The notes beneath the pieces were generated by a model, which did not search any database, was not told the origin of the DNA, and worked only from the letters and a program-made list of their open reading frames with translations. From Labrys miyagiensis (lineage in GTDB: Bacteria; Pseudomonadota; Alphaproteobacteria; Rhizobiales; Labraceae): DNA of 64,000 nucleotides. Where the stretch lies: the NCBI RefSeq assembly GCF_030160835.1, contig NZ_BSPC01000093.1, positions 1-64,000 on the forward strand, read 5' to 3'. How positions within the stretch are numbered: the stretch's first letter is position 1; every line of letters starts with the position of its first letter. This document shows, one piece after another, positions 53,254-60,549 of this stretch. A program made the position numbers and the translations under genes.

Positions 53254-53733
53254 ATGCCCTCCGTCTGGTACTTCGCCTATGGCTCCAACATGGATCCGGC
53301 CCGCCTGATCACAGCGCGGCTGCAGCCGGCCGGCATTGCCTGCTCCGAGCGCGTTCTCGGCCGGCTGGAGGGCTGGTCGCTGGTCTTCGACAAGCCGTCG
53401 GCCTATTTCCCCGGCGCCTCGGCGGCCAATATTGCCTTCACCGCCGGTGCCCATGTGCTGGGCACGCTCAATCGGATGCCGGAGGCGGGGCTCGACGTGC
53501 TCGACTATTACGAAAACGTCGCGACCGGCCATTACGAGCGCATGGCCGTGACGGTTCACCGCCCCGGGGTGGGTGACAAGGTCGATGCCGTCACCTATGT
53601 CGCCCGCAACTTCCTCGACGGAGCGCTGAAGCCGCGTGCGGTCTATCTCGCCCATCTGCTGGCCGGGAGCGACCTCCTGCCCGCCCCCTATGTGGAACGC
53701 CTGCGTGCCGTTGACGTGTTCGAGGGGCGTTGA
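53254..53733 (+). CDS. gamma-glutamylcyclotransferase-family protein
   Basis: A 159-aa GGCT/AIG2-fold protein. WYFAYGSNMDPARL is the signature YGSN motif, and LDYYENVATGHYERM contains the catalytic-region Glu. By family it forms 5-oxoproline from gamma-glutamyl peptides, which the divergent 5-oxoprolinase could hydrolyse. ATG 53254 preferred. A 13-bp duplicated motif (GGCAATGAAATTC twice, 53210-53237) lies upstream. Confidence 0.82.
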   Translation: MPSVWYFAYGSNMDPARLITARLQPAGIACSERVLGRLEGWSLVFDKPSAYFPGASAANIAFTAGAHVLGTLNRMPEAGLDVLDYYENVATGHYERMAVTVHRPGVGDKVDAVTYVARNFLDGALKPRAVYLAHLLAGSDLLPAPYVERLRAVDVFEGR

Positions 53734-53797
53734 TGATCGGTCTTCCGACCTTTCCGCCACGATGTGGCTGAGGAGGTCGGCGCACCGAAATCATCGG

Positions 53798-54385
53798 CTA
53801 CGGTGCCATGCCGACACCATAGCGGTTCGCCAGTTGCCAGAACCAGTCCTGATCGAGATCTGTCTGCCTCTCGATTTCATGCAATGCCGCTTTGGCTCGA
53901 TCGAAGATCGCGTAACAAAGCGCCTCATCATCGTGGCGGGCATAATAGGCAATGCCGTCGGCCTTGGCGGGATGATCCCACAGGGCCTTCGACCATATCT
54001 GCGGCGCATCATAAGGCAGGCCGGCATGGACGATTTCGGCGGTCGCGCCGAGGCGCGCCAGTCCCAGGCCGGCAAGCTTGATGAGCGTGAGATCTGTAAG
54101 GAGACCCAGGCGGACATAGGCCTTGCGCCGGAGCAGGCCGGTATCGATCAACGTGCGGCCGGGAACGCGCAGAAAAGTTTCCGCGAACGCGCCACTTTCT
54201 TCCTTCGCGGCATAAAGGACGCCGTAGCTCGCATCGGGCGCATTCAGCCGGCCGTTGCGCGAAGTATCGAAAAAGACCGGCTCGTAGAGTGCGGTGTAGA
54301 AGCGGTGGATTGGCGTGCCAGTCGGAAGCGTCACGAATTCCGGCGAACGAGCCGCCAGATCCGGAGGCGGCAGAGGCGCGCTCAC
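53798..54385 (-). CDS. RES-domain toxin
   Basis: A 195-aa RES-family protein. The fold is recognisable from GTPIHRFYTALYEPVFFDTSRNGRLNAPDASYGVLYAAKEESGAFAETFLR, with the conserved Arg, Tyr and Glu (E in AETF). RES toxins degrade NAD+. It follows the antitoxin with a 4-bp overlap, the usual Xre/RES order. Length is within family range. Confidence 0.88.
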   Translation of the reverse strand: MSAPLPPPDLAARSPEFVTLPTGTPIHRFYTALYEPVFFDTSRNGRLNAPDASYGVLYAAKEESGAFAETFLRVPGRTLIDTGLLRRKAYVRLGLLTDLTLIKLAGLGLARLGATAEIVHAGLPYDAPQIWSKALWDHPAKADGIAYYARHDDEALCYAIFDRAKAALHEIERQTDLDQDWFWQLANRYGVGMAP

Positions 54386-55062
54386 GCCCCCTGCTCACCC
54401 AGGCGGCGCGCCGCTTCCACCACCAGTTCCACCTCACCTGCCTTCAGCAGGTCGATCGGCTTGCGCGAACCCAACCGGTCGTCGGGATGGACGAGGAAAT
54501 TCAGGATGGTCCAGGGATTATCGGTCGGCAGCGCGCGCCGGACCGCCCGAAGCCCCTCGACAAGAGAGCCATCGTGTTGGAACTGGATCGTCGGATACAT
54601 CCGCCGATTGCTTGGCCCGGGCACAGCGAGCAGGCTTCCTTCCTGCACGCGCTTGTCTACTGCCTGGCGCGAAATCCCGTGCAGCAAGGCCGCGACTTCA
54701 TCAAGACTATAAGCGCCACCCGCCGCGCGAAGATCCTCTTCGGCGATGCGGATGCCCTGAAGCAGGGCTCGGGCCCGGGTGCTCGGCCGGAAAGCATCCC
54801 GTCTGATGGCGCTGCGCGGGCCCGGCCGCTCCGCTGACAAACTACTGAACTTACGGGCTCTGCCCGCCTTTGCGCCCAATTCCTTCTTGAGGCTCGCGAT
54901 CGCCTCCGGCTCTGTGGCGTAGAACCCAAGGCTGACACCCTTGGGAAGCTGCACATCCTTGAGGATCGCGGCAGGGTCGCCCTTGAGCGGGACCATGGTG
55001 GTCACGCCGTCAGTTCGCCTGCCGGCGTCGGATCCGGTCTTGGTCTGTATCTTCGCTGTCAT
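54382..55062 (-). CDS. Xre/MbcA/ParS-type antitoxin
   Basis: A 226-aa antitoxin. A middle HTH-like part (YSLDEVAALLHGISRQAVDKRVQEGSLLAV) precedes the C-terminal toxin-binding region (PWTILNFLVHPDDRLGSRKPIDLLKAGEVELVVEAARRLGEQGA). The N-terminal 90 residues are unusually long and basic, and no homology is recognised there. It should neutralise the RES toxin and autoregulate its operon. Confidence 0.8.
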   Translation of the reverse strand: MTAKIQTKTGSDAGRRTDGVTTMVPLKGDPAAILKDVQLPKGVSLGFYATEPEAIASLKKELGAKAGRARKFSSLSAERPGPRSAIRRDAFRPSTRARALLQGIRIAEEDLRAAGGAYSLDEVAALLHGISRQAVDKRVQEGSLLAVPGPSNRRMYPTIQFQHDGSLVEGLRAVRRALPTDNPWTILNFLVHPDDRLGSRKPIDLLKAGEVELVVEAARRLGEQGA

Positions 55063-55171
55063 GGAACCCTCCTATCTAAAGGTAGGGGCTCCATGCAACT
55101 TCGTCAACTTCGACAACCTGCTGAAGTGGGTGAGACATTCAGTGTGCCGACCACCAGTTCGGCACACCACA

Positions 55172-56617
55172 TCACGCCAGCGTATAGGCCGTCTTCACCG
55201 TCGTATAGAACTCGGCGGCATAGCGGCCCTGCTCGCGGGAGCCGTAGCTCGAGCCCTTCCGGCCACCGAACGGCACGTGATAGTCGACGCCGGCCGTCGG
55301 CAGGTTGACCATCACCATGCCGGCCTGGGCATTGCGCTTGAAGTGGGTGGCGTGCTTCAGGCTGGTGGTGGCAATGCCGGCCGAAAGGCCGAACTCGGTG
55401 TCGTTGGCGGCGGCGAGCGCCTCCTCGTAATTCTTCACCCGCACCACGGCGGCGACGGGGCCGAAGATCTCCTCACGCGCGATGCGCATGTCGTTGCTGG
55501 CGCCGGTGAACAGGGCCGGCGTCAGGTAGAAGCCGGGGGCGTCGCGCTTCACCAGATCGCCGCCATAGGCGAGCTTGGCGCCTTCGTCCTTGCCGATCTT
55601 GATGTAGTTGAGGTCCTGGTCGAGCTGGCTCTGGTCGACCACCGGGCCGATATGGGTGCCGCTCTTCATGGCATCGTCGACGTTCAGGCCCCTGAGGCGT
55701 TCCACCAGGGCCGAGACGAAGGCGTCATGAATACCGTCTGTGACGATCAGGCGCGAGGAGGCCGTGCAGCGCTGGCCGGTGGAGAAGAAGGCGCCGTTGA
55801 CGCTGGCTTCCACCGCCACCTTGATGTCGGCATCGTCGAGCACCACGAAGGGGTTCTTACCGCCCATTTCGAGCTGCACCTTCTTCATCGGCGAAGAGGC
55901 GATGCAGGTGGCCGCGATCTTGCGACCTGTGCCGACGGAGCCGGTGAAGGAGATGGCATCGACGTCCGGCGAAGAGAGCAGCGCCTCGCCGACGACGGAG
56001 CCGCGGCCCATCACCAGGTTGAATACGCCGGCCGGCACGCCGGATTTGGCGATGATCTCGCCGAGCGCATGGGCGGTCGCAGGCACGAGATCGGCGGGCT
56101 TCAGCACCACGCAATTGCCGTAGCAGAGCGCCGGAGCGATCTTCCAGGCGGGAATGGCGGCCGGGAAGTTCCAGGGCGTGATCAGGCCGATGACGCCGAT
56201 GCCCTCGCGGGTGATCTCGACCCCGACGCCTGGGCGCACCGAGCCGATGATCTCGCCGGCAAGCCGCAGCGCCTCGCCTGCGAAGAAGCCGAATATCTGG
56301 CCGGCGCGCGCGACCTCGCCGATGCCCTCGGGCAGGGTCTTGCCCTCTTCGCGCGACAGGATGGCGCCGAGCTCGTCCTTGCGGGCGAGAATCTCATCGC
56401 TGATGCGCTTGAGCACGTCATGGCGTTCCTGCAGCGTCGAGCGGCTCCAGCCCGGGAAGGCGGCCTTGGCGGCCTCGATGGCACGCTCGGCGTCTGCCTT
56501 GCTGGCGCGCGGGAAATGGCCGACGATCTCGCCGGTGTTGGAAGGATTGACGTCCGGCGCGAGGTCGGTGGCGGCAACCCACTCACCGGCGATGAAGTTA
56601 CGGGCGTGCAGTGTCAT
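55172..56617 (-). CDS. NAD(P)-dependent aldehyde dehydrogenase
   Basis: A 481-aa ALDH. Residues for cofactor and catalysis are visible: TPWNFPAAIPAWKIAPAL, SFTGSVGTGRKI, the base in LEMGGKNPFVVL, the catalytic Cys in FFSTGQRCTASSR, and EIFGPVAAVVRV. The length and PTAGVDYHVPFGGRKGSSYGSREQG ending fit alpha-ketoglutaric semialdehyde dehydrogenases, but succinate-semialdehyde or other acid-aldehyde dehydrogenases remain possible. A FadR-type operator lies 30 bp upstream. Confidence 0.88.
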   Translation of the reverse strand: MTLHARNFIAGEWVAATDLAPDVNPSNTGEIVGHFPRASKADAERAIEAAKAAFPGWSRSTLQERHDVLKRISDEILARKDELGAILSREEGKTLPEGIGEVARAGQIFGFFAGEALRLAGEIIGSVRPGVGVEITREGIGVIGLITPWNFPAAIPAWKIAPALCYGNCVVLKPADLVPATAHALGEIIAKSGVPAGVFNLVMGRGSVVGEALLSSPDVDAISFTGSVGTGRKIAATCIASSPMKKVQLEMGGKNPFVVLDDADIKVAVEASVNGAFFSTGQRCTASSRLIVTDGIHDAFVSALVERLRGLNVDDAMKSGTHIGPVVDQSQLDQDLNYIKIGKDEGAKLAYGGDLVKRDAPGFYLTPALFTGASNDMRIAREEIFGPVAAVVRVKNYEEALAAANDTEFGLSAGIATTSLKHATHFKRNAQAGMVMVNLPTAGVDYHVPFGGRKGSSYGSREQGRYAAEFYTTVKTAYTLA

Positions 56618-56646
56618 GGCAGGATTCCTGAGGCTGAAAGGAGTTG

Positions 56647-56675
56647 GCCGGACATTAGTCTAACAAATGTCCGGC
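56647..56675 (-). promoter_or_regulatory. FadR-subfamily GntR-type operator candidate
   Basis: GCCGGACATT (56647-56656) and AATGTCCGGC (56666-56675) are perfect reverse complements with a 9-base centre. The centre reads TAGTCTAACAA (56656-56666), which matches the FadR-type operator consensus TNGTNNNACNA. It sits about 30 bp upstream of the aldehyde dehydrogenase ATG. No GntR gene of that type is seen nearby. Confidence 0.45.
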
Positions 56676-56690
56676 GCAACCTTTTCATTA

Positions 56691-56790
56691 TAGCGTTTTG
56701 CGATTTGACGGAATCGGCAAGAATCGCAAAGACGCGTTCAAACAAGGAGTTAGAGCAATGGGCGTTTGCGTGTAAACGCGCTTTGCTCTA
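56691..56790. repeat. AGCGTTTTGCGAT-type repeat, copy 2
   Basis: Closely matches 23493-23592 (TAGCGTTTTGCGATTTGACG, CAAGAATCGCAAAGACGCGT, and GCGCTTTGCTCTA at the end). The last three bases form the stop codon (TAG) of the MFS gene on the minus strand. Confidence 0.85.
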
Positions 56791-58065
56791 GGCGAGAGCG
56801 GGTTCGGCTTTCACCTGGCGCCGAGCGATCAGCAGCGCGATCAGGGCTGCGACGATGCCGGTGAGGCCGGAGATGACGAAGGCTTCGACATAGCTGCCCT
56901 GCATCACCCTGAGATAGCCGGCGAGAGCCGCGGCGCTGGCCGCGCCGATCTGGTGGCCGGCCGCGATCCAGCCGAACACCACGGGCGCATCGCGGTCGCC
57001 GAAGGCCTCGTTGGTGAGGCGCAGGGTCGGCGGCACGGTGGCGATCCAGTCGAGGCCGTAAAAGATGCCGAAAATGGTCAGCGTGTAGAGGTTGAAGCCG
57101 CTGAAGGGCAGGTAGATCAGGGCGAGGCCACGCAGGCCGTAATAGAGGAAGAGCAGCTTGCGCGGATCGAAACGGTCGGTCAGCCAGCCCGAGAAGGTGG
57201 TGCCGAACAGGTCGAAGATGCCCATCATCGCCATCAGGCTCGCGGCCTGCACTTGGGGAATGCCCATGTCGCCGCAGAAGGACACGAGATGCATGCCCAC
57301 CAACCCGTTGGTGGTGAAACCGCAGATGAAGAAAGTGGCGAAGAGATACCAGAACGTGCGGGTCTTCGCGGCGCGGGCCAGGGCGCCGAACGAGGCGTCG
57401 ATCAGGCCCTCGCGCAACGGCACGGGAGCGATCGGCGTCGAAGGATCGGTACCGTAGGGCCGCTGGCCGATGTCGCTGGGCTGGTTGGGCACCAGGAAGA
57501 GCGCAAGCGGGATCAGGATGGCACAGCCGAGCGCCACGGCCGAGACCATCCAGGGCCAGCCCCCGATCTCGCCGAGCTTGGCAAGGCCCGGCTGGAAGAT
57601 CAGCGTGCCGGTGGCGGCGCTGGCAGACAGAAGGCCCATGATGAGGCCGCGATTGGTGGTGAACCAGCGATTGACCACGGTGGCGCCGAGCACCATGGCG
57701 ACGCAGCCGGAGCCGAGGCCGGAGAGGACGCCCCAGGTGGCGATCAGGTGCCAGGGCTGCGTCATGAACAGGCTGGCGCCGATGGAGAGCGCCATCAGGA
57801 GGAGAGCCACCACCAGCACCTGGCGCACGCCGAACCTGTTCATCAAGGCGGCGGCGAAGGGGCCAACCAGGCCATACAGCAGGATGCCGAGGGCGCCCGA
57901 AAGCGAGATGATGTCGACGCTCCAGCCGAAATCCCTGTGGAGCGGCTGGATCAGCAGGCCGGGCGCGGCGCGCACGCCGGCGGCGACAAGCAGGGAGAGG
58001 AAGATCACCCCGACAACCACGAAGGCATAGTTTTGGCCGAAGGGCCTGCGACTTGCTGTCTGCAT
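56788..58065 (-). CDS. MFS transporter
   Basis: A 425-aa major facilitator with about 12 hydrophobic segments (FVVVGVIFLSLLVAAGV, LSGALGILLYGLVGPFAAALM, VALLLMALSIGASLFM and others). The inter-helix motif LTDRFDPRKLLF resembles motif A. The group resembles monocarboxylate or dicarboxylate transporters of rhizobia; substrate not assignable. ATG 58065 is used. It is divergent from the TetR gene with a shared palindromic promoter. Confidence 0.88.
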   Translation of the reverse strand: MQTASRRPFGQNYAFVVVGVIFLSLLVAAGVRAAPGLLIQPLHRDFGWSVDIISLSGALGILLYGLVGPFAAALMNRFGVRQVLVVALLLMALSIGASLFMTQPWHLIATWGVLSGLGSGCVAMVLGATVVNRWFTTNRGLIMGLLSASAATGTLIFQPGLAKLGEIGGWPWMVSAVALGCAILIPLALFLVPNQPSDIGQRPYGTDPSTPIAPVPLREGLIDASFGALARAAKTRTFWYLFATFFICGFTTNGLVGMHLVSFCGDMGIPQVQAASLMAMMGIFDLFGTTFSGWLTDRFDPRKLLFLYYGLRGLALIYLPFSGFNLYTLTIFGIFYGLDWIATVPPTLRLTNEAFGDRDAPVVFGWIAAGHQIGAASAAALAGYLRVMQGSYVEAFVISGLTGIVAALIALLIARRQVKAEPALA

Positions 58066-58092
58066 CGGATGGACTCGGGCGAGAGGAAATGT

Positions 58093-58121
58093 TTGACTAG
58101 GTACGTACCGGTCTGTAACAT
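58093..58121 (+). promoter_or_regulatory. promoter and TetR operator between MFS and TetR genes
   Basis: TTGACT (58093-58098) with TAACAT (58116-58121) at 17 bp spacing gives a promoter toward the TetR gene. The palindrome GGTACGTACC (58100-58109) lies in the spacer, and it would be occupied by the TetR protein to repress both divergent genes. Confidence 0.5.
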
Positions 58122-58147
58122 CGAAGGATCGAAAAGGAAAGAGGCTT

Positions 58148-58741
58148 ATGGTCGATTCTCCGAACTTGGAGTCCGCGCCGCCGCTGCGGGCCAGGGAACG
58201 CATCCGCCAGACGGCGCGCGAGCTCTTCTACAAGGAGGGCATTCGCGCCGTGGGCGTTGACACGATCGTCTCGAAGGCCGGCGTGACAAAGCCGACGCTC
58301 TATCGATGCTTCGCCTCCAAGGACGAACTCGCCGCGGCCTATGTCAGGGATTACGACGCCGAGTTCTGGGAGCGCTTCGAAGGCGCCGGCGTGGGCTTCG
58401 AGAATGATCCGCGCCGGCATCTGCACAATTATCTCAGCGGCCTCGGCGAGCGAGCAACCGGCGCCGGCTATCGCGGCTGCGGCCTCAGCAATGCGGCGGT
58501 GGAATATCCCGAGAAGGACAACCCAGCCCGGCTGGTGGCGGAAGGCGGCAAGCAGCTCTTGCGCGACCGCCTGGAGGGCATGGCCCGCCAGATGGGCGTC
58601 AGAAATACCGGCCTGCTGGCGGACGGGCTGCTGCTCCTGATCGAAGGCGCCTTCGTCAGCGGCCAGATCTTCCACGAGGGCGGACCGGCCGGCTCGGTCG
58701 CTGAAGTGGCCGACATGCTGATCGAGGCGAGTTTGAAGTAG
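58148..58741 (+). CDS. TetR-family transcriptional regulator
   Basis: A 197-aa TetR repressor. The HTH is RIRQTARELFYKEGIRAVGVDTIVSKAGVTKPTLYRCFASKDELAAAYV, followed by a C-terminal ligand domain. It has AAAGAGGC before ATG 58148 and is probably autoregulated. It likely controls the divergent MFS transporter. Confidence 0.92.
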   Translation: MVDSPNLESAPPLRARERIRQTARELFYKEGIRAVGVDTIVSKAGVTKPTLYRCFASKDELAAAYVRDYDAEFWERFEGAGVGFENDPRRHLHNYLSGLGERATGAGYRGCGLSNAAVEYPEKDNPARLVAEGGKQLLRDRLEGMARQMGVRNTGLLADGLLLLIEGAFVSGQIFHEGGPAGSVAEVADMLIEASLK

Positions 58742-58791
58742 GTTTGACCCGGATAAGGCGCGACTCCAGCGCACACAAGTTGTGTGCGCGA

Positions 58792-58989
58792 CCTCCCCCA
58801 CGAAGCTGGGGGAGGTGGCCGAACGAAGTGAGGTCGGAGGGGGTGTGGCCCAACGAACTCGATTTTGAAAGATGAATCTCGGGTCTGTTTGTGAGCCGTA
58901 GCCTTATTCCGAGAGGCTGCAGCCCGTCGGGCCACACCCCCTCCGTCATTGCTTCGCAATGCCACCTCCCCCAGCTTCGTGGGGGAGGC
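58792..58989. repeat. long inverted repeat, CCTCCCCCAGCTTCGTGGGG type
   Basis: Arms 58792-58851 and 58930-58989 pair with few mismatches (CTCCCCCACGAAGCTGGGGG against its complement). Each arm has an inner hairpin, and a second short palindrome (GCGCACACAAGTTGTGTGCG) lies just before it. It is a common type of Rhizobiales intergenic repeat. Confidence 0.85.
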
Positions 58990-59021
58990 CTCGCGTCGCG
59001 CCCTTTACATCAAGACGTGCC

Positions 59022-60011
59022 CTACATCCCCCACCGCAGCGCGGCCGTATGAACCGGGGTGTCCCACAGGGCCTTCGCCTGCTCGTCCAGCACGCAGAGC
59101 GTCAGCGAGCAGCCGGCCATGTCCAGCGACGTGACATAGGAGCCGGTCAGCGAGCGCGCGACCTGGATGCCCTTGGCGTCGAGCCATTTGCGGGCGCGGT
59201 CCTGCATCAGATAGAGCTCCATCAGGGGCGTGCCGCCGAAGCCGTTGACGAAGAGCAGCACCTCGGTGGCGCTGTTCAGCGAGAGGTCGCCCACGATGGC
59301 GCCCAGCATCTCCTCGACGATGGCATCCGCCGAAGCGAGCTTCACGCGGCGCCGGCCTGGCTCGCCATGGATTCCCACGCCCATTTCCATCTCGTCCTCG
59401 CCAAGGGCGAAGGTGGGCTTGCCGGCGGCGGGCACGGTGCAGGAAGTCAGCGCCACGCCCATCGAGCGGGTATGGCTGTTGATGCGCGTGCCCAGCGCCT
59501 TGAGGTCGGCGAGGGAATCGCCGCGTTCGGCGGCGGCGCCCAGCATCTTCTCGACGATAAGGGTGCCGGCCACGCCGCGGCGGCCCGTGGTCCAGGTCGA
59601 ATTCTCCACCGCGACGTCGTCGTCGAGGACGAGGCTCTCCACCGGGCCGGAGCCCATCTCCGTCGCCATGGCGAAGTTCATCACGTCGCCCTCGTAATTC
59701 TTGACGATGTAGAGGATGCCGGCGCCGCCATCGGCCGCTTCGGCCGCCGCGAGCATCTGGTCGGGGGTCGGCGAGGTGAAGACCTGGCCGGGGCAGGCCG
59801 CATCGAGCATGCCGACGCCGACGAAGCCGGCATGAAGCGGCTCGTGGCCGGACCCGCCGCCCGAAATCAGGCTGACCTTGCCGGGGCGGATCTGCTTGCG
59901 GCGCACGAATTTGCGCTCTTCGCCCAGCGTGACGATATCGGCGTGAGCAGCTGCAAAACCGTCGAGGCTCTGGGCCAGCATGTCACCCACGGCGTTGATG
60001 AGCTTCTTCAT
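59022..60011 (-). CDS. dhaK: dihydroxyacetone kinase subunit DhaK
   Basis: A 329-aa DhaK, the substrate-binding subunit. GGGSGHEPLHAGFVGVGMLDAA is the conserved N-terminal part, and the substrate-binding His is H215 in GIHGEPGRR. It binds dihydroxyacetone covalently and accepts phosphate from ADP-bound DhaL. ATG 60011 has AAGGA eight bases upstream. It is separated from its partners by the Xre-like, enzyme I, HPr and DhaM genes. Confidence 0.93.
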   Translation of the reverse strand: MKKLINAVGDMLAQSLDGFAAAHADIVTLGEERKFVRRKQIRPGKVSLISGGGSGHEPLHAGFVGVGMLDAACPGQVFTSPTPDQMLAAAEAADGGAGILYIVKNYEGDVMNFAMATEMGSGPVESLVLDDDVAVENSTWTTGRRGVAGTLIVEKMLGAAAERGDSLADLKALGTRINSHTRSMGVALTSCTVPAAGKPTFALGEDEMEMGVGIHGEPGRRRVKLASADAIVEEMLGAIVGDLSLNSATEVLLFVNGFGGTPLMELYLMQDRARKWLDAKGIQVARSLTGSYVTSLDMAGCSLTLCVLDEQAKALWDTPVHTAALRWGM

Positions 60012-60069
60012 CGCACGTTCCTTCCCTGTCGAGATATCGCCCGGCTGCGACACCGAGCGGATCGTCGGC

Positions 60070-60549
60070 TTATTGATTGACTTGAGGTGGTTCGAGCTCG
60101 CCCGGCGCAACGCCGCCTTCCCCCTTGGGGCGGCGGTCGAGCTCGCGGGTATAGTGGACGAGGCTTGCGGCGAAATCGAGGATGGCCCGCTCCATGGCCT
60201 GGTTGCGCCGCTCGTCGCCGAGATCGGGCAAGGTCAGCGTCAGGTTGCGGCTCTGCGCCTGGCGGTTCTGGCCGGTGGCCCGCCCGGGATGGGCGGCATG
60301 GTAGGCTTCGAGGAACTCCGCCTTCTCGGCAGGCGCCAGGCGACAGACCTCGCAGATGACGTCGAGATGCTGCGCGGGGATCGGGATCGGATAGCCGGGA
60401 TTGGTGATCTGCGAGATGAAGGAGCGGTTGGTGCCAAGCGCCGCCGCCAGTTTGAGGCGCGTGCCGGAGGGACGATTGTCCAGCGCCCGCCGCAGCATCA
60501 GCTTGTAGGCGGCGATCGAACGGGCACTGATTTCCTTGGCGTCAGACAT
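60070..60549 (-). CDS. Xre-like helix-turn-helix regulator
   Basis: A 159-aa protein with an HTH of the lambda-repressor type (RLKLAAALGTNRSFISQITNPGYPIPIPAQHLDVICEVCRL). The remainder is helical and of unknown function. It overlaps the enzyme I-like gene by 8 bp, so it is part of the dha operon. It likely autoregulates the operon, unlike E. coli DhaR, which is an activator of a different family. Confidence 0.8.
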   Translation of the reverse strand: MSDAKEISARSIAAYKLMLRRALDNRPSGTRLKLAAALGTNRSFISQITNPGYPIPIPAQHLDVICEVCRLAPAEKAEFLEAYHAAHPGRATGQNRQAQSRNLTLTLPDLGDERRNQAMERAILDFAASLVHYTRELDRRPKGEGGVAPGELEPPQVNQ

